Shown one piece after another: positions 1 through 23,003 of a stretch of DNA of 64,000 nucleotides (positions are counted from its first letter, which is position 1; every line of letters begins with the position of its first letter). A model generated the notes under the pieces. The model worked only from the letters and a program-made list of their open reading frames with translations, had not been told where the DNA came from and searched no databases. The translations under genes and the position numbers were made by a program. Source of the stretch: Lepisosteus oculatus (Eukaryota; Chordata; Actinopteri; Semionotiformes; Lepisosteidae); the NCBI RefSeq assembly GCF_040954835.1, contig NC_090698.1, positions 27,829,501 to 27,893,500 of the forward strand, written 5' to 3'.

Positions 1-13648
<13,648 letters not shown>

Positions 13649-13668
13649 AATTTAGAAAAGATCTAACT

Positions 13669-13708
13669 TGGGGTGGGGGGGGGATGGGGGGTGGGGGAGG
13701 TAGGGGGC
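13669..13708 (+). repeat. G-run tract (potential G-quadruplex) next to ADAMTS6 coding exon 1
   Basis: The plus strand has several runs of 4-10 G within 40 bases, 20-60 bases upstream of the ADAMTS6 ATG. On the ADAMTS6 sense strand it is C-rich. It is followed by AAGTTAG before the ATG, so it could serve as the polypyrimidine tract of an acceptor rather than as 5' UTR. Confidence 0.7.
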
Positions 13709-16700
13709 TACCGTTGGGCTAAAAGGCTTTGCTTAATCCAGCATCGCACCATGAATCCATTGCTGAAGTCCTGTATAGTGTTAATTCCTCAGGTCGGTGA
13801 TCCAGACGGCAATCTGCTTCTTAGATTGGGCTCTGCCAGCAGGTTCTACTCGCATTCGTGTCTGGATGCATGTCCTCTCCGCAAGACGCACAAATCAATC
13901 AATTAAAGGATTTCAAGTAATTCCAAAACAGCAGATCTATACTGGAGGTCTGTCTTGAACTATCCATCGGCGTACCTGGAAATAAATCAATGAATATTAT
14001 AACTAGATAAAGGCATTTAATATCACCAGAAGAGCCCGTCTTCTGTACAGTTAGTATGTTTTCATGGAGGAAAACTCCCAGGGAAGCAACAAATGAAGTT
14101 ATCTCAAACCAGAAAATGGTAGAATTCGCCGCACACACAAATAAACAGTGGTAGCTGTTAAGAAAGCCAATAAGACTTAAAAACTAGTATAAGCAAGAGT
14201 TCATCTTTACAAAATCTATTATTTATTTCTTAACATGAACCAGGGCAATGAGATTCAGTCACCTCTTTACACACACAGTTATTATTATACTGTAGGTGCT
14301 AGGTCTCACTATTCAATGTACAATTCATATAATGTCCCTGTTAAAAGGTGGTTTAGATGCTGAGATTCAGGAGCTCTTTGATGGTTTAAAAGCTGAAGTC
14401 CGGGGACGACCCCCAGACTTTCCAGCTCTAGTCAAAACAACAAATTGATTAAGTCAAAAATTCGTGCAGCAATTTCCGCAAAGCGCCTCCAGTCAATGCG
14501 GCATCTGGCGTTAACAGATTATTTCATTGAGAGGTCTTCTTACTCAGATGCTAACGCCCAGTGTGAAACTAAAAAAAAACAACAACAACAACTTGCGTTT
14601 GCGGTATGGACTGGACGTAGTAGCCAAAATTCCAAATGCCTTACATAGTTCGTGAAATGAAACGGTCAGTAGTGATCATTTGGGAAAGGTAAAAACGCTG
14701 CGGTTCCTCATCGTCATAAATAATGTTTCCAGCATATTGCGATGCTTGTCAGTTTGGAAGGCTGCCACGTTTAGAGGCTAACCTGCTGAAACCCCCGAGA
14801 CATTTTTTTGGGGGAAAAAAGTGTTTCAACACTTCACATTATTCCTTCTAGCACTGATTCAACTTATACCCAATGTGCCCAGAAACAGGGTAATACGTTG
14901 TATTTTTTTTACAAAAATTAAAGACCGCTGTGCAATCTACGGTAATTTACACAGAACGAAATGCTAATGTTATATCGCTTGATAAGATTAAAAGTAATTA
15001 GAGCTATTTTTGGTTACTTACTTATGTTACTTAGTTTGGCAAGGATGTAGCGTTTAAAACTTAATTGGTAAGAAATTGGTAAGAATTTGAGTTTCGGTAC
15101 TTATAAGTTACCTTTGCTTTTTCACTGACAGCGCAATTACTGTATAAAAGATCCTGAGTTAGTAGGGTAGATTCGTAGCCAATGAAATTAAGGGAGAGGT
15201 TATTCTAGTGTCAGTCACTACAGAGCTGCCTACCTACGGATAATTTACCTGTTCCCTTATAATAACCATGAAACAGATTTCAGAATTGTTTTGGATATTT
15301 ACTGTTCCTTACAAAATGTATCAGAAACAGCTAAATGAACTGACCGGCTGCTTTCAAATAGTGGTACATTTACTAGCCATGATGAAGACAGCTTGGTTCC
15401 TTTAGTGACATTTTTAGTTTTTTTTTTTAGATTCTCGAGATGTTAATAAAATTCACATAACCTACTAGAAGGCTGACACACTTTCTGTCTGGCTTTAGTA
15501 AAGTTAACATCCCGCAGTCCAATTCCAGACAGCAGCGCTAAATCTATTTGGATAAAACGCGTGTGACCCAGACAGTTGGCAACAGTCCCAAATGCATTAC
15601 ACCGGCAGCTCAAATAAAAACAAGCATCTCTCACTACAATGAAATAAAAGGAGAAGGGCTTCTAATTCTAGTACAACTCACCTGAGGACTCTGCGTTTGA
15701 TTTGGATAAATAAAAGCATGGTCAACAGACAAACAGCCCCTGTGCACACCTGCTCGCCTGCGTTAACCTGATCGCCGTCAATTGCAATGGCAAAAGTTTA
15801 CAAATAAAAAAATCCCAGGTGACCACAAGTAAATGAAAGCACAAAGATAAATCTGGTTGATTAGCCTATTAAAAGATTAGATCCTGGACTTATCAGCCTA
15901 TGCTAAAGCCCACTGGACTCCAGTATTGGGTCAGATGCGAGCCTGCAGAAATCGCTGTTACACACAGAGAGAGAACAGTAATATCATCAGAAATGATTCT
16001 CGGACCACCAAGTTCTTTTAGACCTAAACCAAATGGAGGTGGGATTTTAAATACGTGTCTTTCGGTTATTTAATTTAAAACTTTTACTTTTATTTCGTTT
16101 TAATCAAAAATGGCTTGTATCAAATACATCTTCAATATAAGCACACATACAGCTGGCTACATGATGAGGACAGCAATGTCCTGTTCACTTTTGCCGGCTG
16201 ATTAGAAGACGTTGCATGATAGTTACCGTTTTGATCTTCATTGTCAGAAGCATTACCTACTGAAGAGCTCACAGACAACAGAACTCGTCTGCACTGAAGT
16301 TCCGCAGTCAATTCACTGCCTTCTTCCCCCTTTCGCTTTAGAATCTTTCTCATTTATTTTCATGCCGAAAAAAGGGATGCTGGAGTGTTTCTTCTTTTTG
16401 AAGTAAAAAAATAGATGAGGAGCTTCAGAGAATCAACTGACTTTGTTGCAATTCCAAAAATACAATTCCATTAATTCATTAAAAAAAACCTGAATAAATT
16501 TTTCTTAAGGTATTTAGTTTCTCTGTTTGTGTTTGCTTGTTTTGTTGGATGTGCAAAAAATACTTATTCCTATATCATAAAAATAATTTCAAAATACACT
16601 GAAGCAGTGCAGGCAAGACAGGAAAGTTGTGTTGAAGTAGCCCCCTTTATTACAGTACCCGGCCTATAGCCAAGTTTCGAGCTGCTCAGAATTGGCAGTT

Positions 16701-16719
16701 TTACACTGGGAGGTTCGGC

Positions 16720-16727
16720 TGACGTCA
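16720..16727. promoter_or_regulatory. CRE-like palindrome TGACGTCA in a locally GC-richer stretch
   Basis: A perfect CREB/ATF palindrome lies in 16,660-16,830, which also holds a CACGTG E-box (about 16780) and several CpGs, unlike the AT-rich surroundings. It may mark a distal ADAMTS6 promoter or an enhancer. This is inference from motif content only. Confidence 0.35.
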
Positions 16728-18253
16728 GTGCAGATGTGCTTTAGTTTAGCTGTCAGCTGTGCGCATGTTCCGATGTGAATCACGTGAAGGGGGAGGGGGG
16801 TCGGGGGGTACAAACAGGGTACGGTCTTTCTGCATAGGTACATTGCCAACTTCTAGTGAACTGGACGGGAGTTTCGTTCCCCTTCTGTACAGTTCTTTCG
16901 GTAAACGTGACACTTGTTTAATTGATGTTTCAGGCTTACCTGCCCCCCAAGAAAGTGCAGGAGACAAACGTTCACTGAGGGCAACCTTGCAAAAGGCATC
17001 GAGTTTTTACTAACAACAGCAATGTTATAGAAACAAACGTTCTCTGTCTTAAATTGCTGATTGAGGGAATCGGGGTTTCATTTCAATTTCTGTTACCTTT
17101 TCGTAGAAAACGTTCTCATGACCGCCAACGACAATGATAAATTCTACTTTAAAGCGGCATCCTAAAAGTCAGTAAAAACGAGCTTGGTCGAGGAGTGGGA
17201 AGTCACTTTAATTCTTCATATTGCCACACATTAGTGATCTTTATGGAATAGTACTTGAAATTAAACATTCCAAGGTAAAAAATCTGCCAGCTGCCAAATA
17301 TTTGAAAAGTGCTTCTTTTGCTGTTGAAGTGTCCTCCCGCATCACATAAATCTCTCCTATTTTGATGCCTTGAAACGAAGAATCTATATTTTCCCCTTCT
17401 TTTTTCCATCCCACGCCGGAGGTTGTAGTTTTAATCCCTAGAAGGATATGAGCATTTGGCTAGAGCTGCGGTGATTCACAAGGTCGTGGTTGGATCATAC
17501 AACGGATAATAGTCGCTGTGACTGTCATTGGGCTTTGAGCCACCTGAAGTAAAATGATCTCTGCCTTCAATATTTTGTCTTTTTTTTGTGCATTTTTTAA
17601 AAACCCCAAGTTGTATATATTGCACTCATATGTCATTTCTGTCTTTGATGTATACACACACAATATTGGTTTATTTTAAAAGGCCATAATTCACTTTTAT
17701 TGTAAAACACCGAGCGGTTACTATTTTAAAATATTGCCTTTTCTGTTCCGTAAAATACAGCTAAATGAACTATATTGACATCCTGACCTACATCTAAAGT
17801 CCAGCGATATGATCTTACATCAGTCTCATACATTCTAATATATTAATGTTCGACGGATCGTTTTAAACCAAGGAACAAAAGTGCTTGTTCAGTGCGCCAT
17901 CGTGTGGATAAAACTAAATATACAGTATTAAACACTCACGCGTTACATGCTTTTTTGCAGTAGATTTTCATCCCTCCTGCCACGTGAATGTGGATTTTTT
18001 TAAATCATTTTTTAGTTTGCTGTATTTTAGATACAAATGTTTTAAGAGCTTATCAAGCAAATGTTTATGTAGCGGTTTCCATACATACAGTACCAGGTGC
18101 GATTTGAAGGGCTATTCCAGATTTGGAAATTATTTTAATACTGATATTTCAGGCTTCAGGAAAGTATTTTTTTTTGCCAATAACAATAAATGAGAAGAAA
18201 CTACAGATTAACAACAAGAAAACAACATAGGAGACACAATAAGAAAGTAAATG

Positions 18254-18453
18254 ATATTGTAACGCTTACGGCCGACAGGTACTGTGTAAGAGCCGGCTTA
18301 CCAGAGCAGGTGACGTCACCGCCCTGTGGAGAGATCTCTCTTTAGCTCACCATGCTGGGTGACGAGAGAGTCCCGGGTTCGAGCCCCCGACAGTGGGGGG
18401 GCCGACCTAATGCGGCAAGGGCGCCCGCCTGAACCCCCGTTGCGTTACAATAT
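18254..18453. mobile_element. 200-bp palindrome-ended element with tRNA-like A/B boxes
   Basis: The ends are a perfect 12-bp inverted repeat: ATATTGTAACGC at 18254-18265 and GCGTTACAATAT at 18442-18453. The interior is strikingly GC-rich compared with the AT-rich flanks. It contains TTTAGCTCACCATGCTGGG (A-box-like, about 18341-18359) and GGGTTCGAGCCC (B-box, about 18374-18385), as in a tRNA or tRNA-derived SINE. It looks like a non-autonomous insertion; class (MITE or SINE hybrid) is not resolved. I do not call a functional tRNA because no cloverleaf acceptor stem is evident. Confidence 0.6.
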
Positions 18454-18883
18454 GAAAATGAAAGGGTCATTTACATTTCTCAGGTGAAGTTATTCTAAGT
18501 ATCCTCATTCAGTTTTGATGTAGCAAAACAAGTAATGAAAAAGAGAATTAAGGCACAGAACCTAAACCCGGAACAATTACGAGTCTCAGAATCCATGGGT
18601 CCAATTAATTAAAAAAATATTAAAATATCCTAGTGTTAGCAGTAAGCTGTATACCACCACAGTGAGATATCAGAGATAATGAATATAATGAGTTCCAGAA
18701 TGCATGCTTATAAATAATTAATTGACTATCATGGGAGATACAATGGGAAAAAATTACTAAGGTCAGCAATTCCAATGGAAATGGCAGCAATAACTAACAA
18801 CTGCTTTCTTTTTCAGTTTTAAATAAATAATAAAAACCCTCCCCCATCTTTGCGTGGGCTGCAAAGGAACAAGTAAAGGTTTA

Positions 18884-19000
18884 TTCCATGCTGAAGAGAG
18901 AAGAAAAGAAACACGTTTCGGCTGTGGAGCCTGTGTGACACCCGAAGAAGGCTCCACAACCGAAACATTGTGTTTATTTTCTTCTCTCTTCAGCATGGAA
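18884..19000. repeat. Long imperfect hairpin, dispersed repeat
   Basis: The left arm (18884-18931, TTCCATGCTGAAGAGAGAAG to GGCTGTGGAGCC) and the right arm (18950-19000, GGCTCCACAACCGAAACATT to CTTCAGCATGGAA) are imperfect reverse complements of about 50 bp around an 18-bp loop. Single-arm relatives occur at about 20041-20085, 23237-23290, 31270-31370 and 60160-60240. All share the TTTCGG, TGTAGAGCC or CATGCTGAA cores. Confidence 0.75.
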
Positions 19001-20599
19001 TGGACATTTAGTGTAGTCAAGTGCAGAGTACTTTTGTAGTTAGCAAAAACATTAACTATTGGTATAAAACAGGATACACTGAGCTTCAGGAAGCTATCTA
19101 TGAAAAAGACTCCATTATTGTCATATACTGTATGTCATATGGGGAAACAATGGAAAAGACAAACAGAATGATAGGACATACAGTACAGTATGTAGATAAA
19201 AATCCATCAATTTATCCAAAACAAGTCATATGGGAACCAGAGCCCACCTCTGCAAGCAAGGCTAGAAGGCTAGTGTTCAGCAAGAAATAATTTTGTTAAT
19301 GCATAGGAGAAAAAAAGAAGTTTATTGCAGGGATCTCTGTGTAACCTTTTCATAGAACATACATTCACAGCTCATATCCCCACTGACACCATTCGCTGAC
19401 ATAGTCAGTAAATCTTTAACTTGATGCAAATCTCAATCACAATGTTTTGTGTATTTGTGACATACGAATTCCTGTTTGAAAACTGGGCATTACTGCTATT
19501 TTGATAGAAATACTGTCTTTTTTGCAGTTTTCAATATTCAATCGCAATTTATCAATCGATAAATAATATAGAAATATTATATTATACAGAACGTTTTTGC
19601 AACAGAGGATAACTTGAAGTTCCAAAATCCCACTTAAATTGCAGTAAATAAACAAAGCACATCCTCTACCATATACATAAAGATTATTATTAAATACATT
19701 TATTTAATGAAACCACCAGCTCATTTTTGTCCAATGAAAAACAGGGGAGAATTCCCTTTCTAAAATCCTGAAAACATTTGGAAAGCAATTTCACATTTGA
19801 TAACTCAAAGTATGTCAAAGCAATTGAATAGCTTTCATTATTACTACTAATACATTTTCGGTGCATGGAGTTTATTATATTGGCAACAGTTTGTAGTACA
19901 CATACTGTAAAATAATAGAGGCTCATATAATTGATAACTTTGAATAAATACATGAAATAACATTCCTTCTACTATTACATGTGACTGAGCATAATCCCAT
20001 TTTTAGGAATGACAGACTTCCCTAAAAAGCGGTGTGTTTTCTCTCCTTTTTTTCAGCATGGAATAAACCTATTACTTGTTCCCTAAAAAGCAGTCTACAA
20101 TGGAACTGAAAAAAACATGTTTTCCCTTACCACAGGCCATGTTATACTCATTTCTTGCACCTCATCTTGAAACAGATAATTTTCTCAAATAGTTCCCAGG
20201 GCACCATTAAAAAAGTTCAGTCTTAAAAGCATCCACTTCATACCTTGACAAAGGTATTTGATCCCCGTTTTAAGTTATTTTATGGGTTGGGTGAGTTGCC
20301 CATTCATAAAACAAAACTCTTTATTCAACAAATATTTACACTGGAGTGCCACTTCCTTTTCCTGTATAAACCCACTAAAAATCACACCCACTTTCATCAG
20401 ATAAATTTAAAGATTTCCTTCAGCATGAAGTAAAAATTGATTTTTACAGCATACACTGTTGGGGTTAAGGGTTGCATGTTCGCAAGAAGTAAGTAACAGG
20501 AATTTATTTTCAAGTCTTCTATATTAGATATGTAATGACAAAATATAGTTTACAACAGTAAGCACATCAAGTACATATATTTCTATTAATGTTTCTAAG

Positions 20600-21970
20600 T
20601 AATGGAATATAAAATGTTACACTGCCTGACGAAAGCTAAAACATGGCTACTTTTCAGACAAAAACCACAAAAGCACTTTGTCAGAGCACCTGCAGGAAAA
20701 AATGTTTGCATCGATCTTGTCTTTTCAAACAATCAAGACAGACTGAGGCAAACAGTGGTGAGAAACCCATTTAGGGAACTGTGATCACGATGCGTTGTGC
20801 TTTGAAGTATAATCTGAAACTGTGCAGATTATGTCCACATCAAAAGTCTACAACTTCAGGAAAGCAGACTTTGAAGTAACGAGAAAGTGTTAGAGAAGCA
20901 GAATAGGATAGGACATAGATGCTATCAGTGGAAAATGGATGGCAACAGTTTAAAGAGATTCTGCCTGAAGCACAGAATACATTTATTTATCCCAAGAGTC
21001 AGCAAATCAAAAAGCTACAAAACAATATGCCAAATTAGAAGGCCTTTGATAGAGTTCCTCATAAAAGCTTAATTCTCAAATTACTAGCACTTGATATTAG
21101 GATTAGGAAATACTTATCAAATAGAAAATAGAGGGTATAAACAAGGGGTGAATACTCTCTTTGGGGTGATGTAATTAATGAAGAAGGGATCCCTCCTATT
21201 ACAACAACTCTTAATCTAGATTCTGGTATATTTAGTAAAGTTTGCAGAAGATACCAAATTAGGAGAATTAGCTGACACTGTAGAAGCAAAAAACTGGCAG
21301 GTGATATTTAATTGGACACGTTTTTTCGTATGAAAAAGATTTGGGTGTTTAATGTCGACTGATCGTTCACATCTTCCAGACAATGCACGGAAGTAATAAA
21401 AACTGTAATAAAAAGGTATACAAAGTGTTAAGCTATATAGTCAAAAGTGTAGAATTCATATTAATGGATGAATGTAAATATTTTAAGAATGTGCCAGATG
21501 CTAGTTAGGTCTCATTTAGAATATTGTGTACAATTTTGTTAACCAAAAAAGATTTTGCTGCTCTAGAATCAAACCAGAGAAAAGCCACCAGATGCATTTT
21601 GGAACATACAGCTGAAAGAACTGAACCCTTTTAGTAATGAACAGAAAAGACTGTAAAGGAAACCTGATACCTGAGGCATTTAAAATCCCCAAGAGCACTG
21701 ATAAAAACAACGCAGCTTACTTCTTCAGAATGAGCAGTTCACATGAACAAGAAACAAAACAAGTGGAAACTACATGAGAATGTAATTGAAAACTGAGGAA
21801 GTACTTCTTTACCTAAAGGATTGTAGGGGTACATAACAAGCTTCCCAACTACAGTATATGGTTGAAATCGTTGCTTGGTTTCCTTCATGAAACAGCTGGA
21901 TGAAATCCATGAATCGATGAACTCCTAACTACCCAATAGGCCAGAGGACCAAAAGGTCTGCTCGTGTTTC
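20600..21970 (+). mobile_element. Decayed CR1/L2-like LINE, plus strand
   Basis: Frame-shifted pieces of a non-LTR retrotransposon ORF2 run in order. First comes an endonuclease C-terminal stretch (CIDLVFSNNQDRLRQTVV, about 20705-20760). Then an RT fragment with AFDRVPHKS-like sequence (about 21040-21070), FAEDTKLGELADTVEA (about 21240-21285), EKDLGV-like sequence (about 21335), LVRSHLEYCVQFC-like sequence (about 21500-21540) and QRKATRCILEHTAERTEPF (about 21573-21630). Many stops and indels mean it is dead. These motifs are characteristic of the CR1/L2 group. Confidence 0.75.
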
Positions 21971-22266
21971 AACTTGCTTGACTTCCTTTAGTCTCATGGC
22001 CTGCTTATGCGGCAGGGAGTAAACATTATGTTTTATGCTCACTGCTAATTAGAGTTGACTTAATTGTCTTTGTTAATTAACTTTGTCAATTACCATACCA
22101 AACTCCACTGAAGGTTTTCTGTTGTGGTTGCAGTACTACATGAAGATTAATGTTTGCCTGTTAACTGATCACTCTGGTCACACATTGCTCTCCCTTGGGC
22201 TCTGCTTCAGGAATTACACTTGCCAGCTGGCTCACATTCACTGGCATGCAAATCAGTGAAGCAAAT

Positions 22267-22345
22267 ATCCATCTATGCATTTTCCAACCGCTTTATCCAC
22301 TTCAGGGTCGCAGGGAAGATAGAGCCTATCCTGGAAAGCGATGGG
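22267..22345 (-). mobile_element. tRNA-headed SINE tail fragment
   Basis: The sequence ATCCATCTATGCATTTTCCAACCGCTTTATCCACTTCAGGGTCGCAGGGAAGATAGAGCCTATCCTGG-type tail matches the ends of the copies at 60318-60600 (same orientation) and 44820-45150 (opposite). Only the tail is present. Confidence 0.65.
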
Positions 22346-22763
22346 TGAGTAATTGTATCCTCACACCAGAAGAAGAAGGCTTAACAACTGTATTTTTCTT
22401 TCTGCTGTTCATCATAGAATTAACCTTTATTTCTGCTCATAGCTATTTATGGTTCAAAGTGTATCAAGCAAACAAAAGTAACACTTTTTTATCTTTTCAG
22501 GACATATACACATTATATACACATTTGTATTATCACTATATATGTGATCATTCTCTGCATAAAACTGAATTTTTATAAGGAACAAAAATGATGGGGCTTT
22601 TGAAGTGAACTTAAAGGTGAGTGAATATCCATTTAGAAGAAAACTTAGCTTGACAAAGGGCATTACTTAATAACACAGAGATTGAGAAATGGTTACTCTT
22701 GTTAAGTAATTCGCTTAATGCTAGGTATTAAGAGGTTCGATAAGCTATTTAGGCGAATAATAC

Positions 22764-22783
22764 ACTACAACTCCCAAAATGCA
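22764..22783 (+). promoter_or_regulatory. ZNF143/Staf binding site
   Basis: ACTACAACTCCCAAAATGCA matches the ZNF143 consensus ACTACAnnTCCCAnnATGC. It lies about 220 bp upstream of the PPWD1 ATG, a usual place for this housekeeping promoter motif. Confidence 0.8.
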
Positions 22784-22793
22784 ATTTTCAGTG

Positions 22794-22803
22794 TGCGCAT
22801 GCT
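22794..22803 (+). promoter_or_regulatory. NRF1-like site
   Basis: TGCGCATGCT is one base short of the NRF1 palindrome TGCGCATGCGC and lies 10 bp after the ZNF143 site. Pairing of these motifs is common in bidirectional or housekeeping promoters. Confidence 0.6.
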
Positions 22804-23003
22804 CCTAATTTAAACAAGAATTGTTTCCCTATCAGTTCACTGTAGGAAAGTAAATGGCGCAAAAGGAAATCTGATTGGATAGACTTCGGATCATTTAAGG
22901 TTTCTGCCATTCATGTGCTCAGATCTCTGTTGTTGATAGGCTACAGTCTACAGGTCAAAGTTTAAGGGTCTTAAGTATTTTTTTTTTAATGTAAACTAAA
23001 ATC

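Larger units (their letters stand above)
13649..22740. other. Interval upstream of ADAMTS6: repeats, no recognised gene
   Basis: About 9 kb lie between the ADAMTS6 ATG and the PPWD1 promoter. I found no exon resembling CENPK, the gene in this place in human. Contents are a G-rich/C-rich tract at 13669-13708, a CRE palindrome at 16720, a 200-bp palindrome-ended element at 18254, a hairpin repeat at 18884, a decayed CR1-like LINE at 20600-21970 and a SINE fragment at 22267. Unassigned short ORFs (for example minus strand 16132-16353, Ser/Asn-rich) cannot be given a function. ADAMTS6 noncoding first exon(s) probably lie here but cannot be placed. Confidence 0.6.
22741..23003 (+). promoter_or_regulatory. 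PPWD1 promoter and 5' UTR region
   Basis: This stretch immediately precedes the PPWD1 start codon. It contains a ZNF143 site (22764-22783), an NRF1-type site (22794-22803), an inverted CCAAT box (GATTGG at about 22873) and no TATA box, as expected for a housekeeping gene. The exact transcription start is not visible. Confidence 0.7.

Noticed and set aside
16132-16353. Ser/Asn-rich minus-strand ORF (starts MRKILKRKGEEGSEL)
   Set aside because: It looks protein-like, but I match it to no family. It does not resemble CENPK, and no flanking exon supports it.
18330-18410. Possible tRNA gene
   Set aside because: A-box-like and B-box motifs are present, but I cannot draw a 7-bp acceptor stem or a clean anticodon arm. 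It is better explained as part of the 200-bp repeat element.
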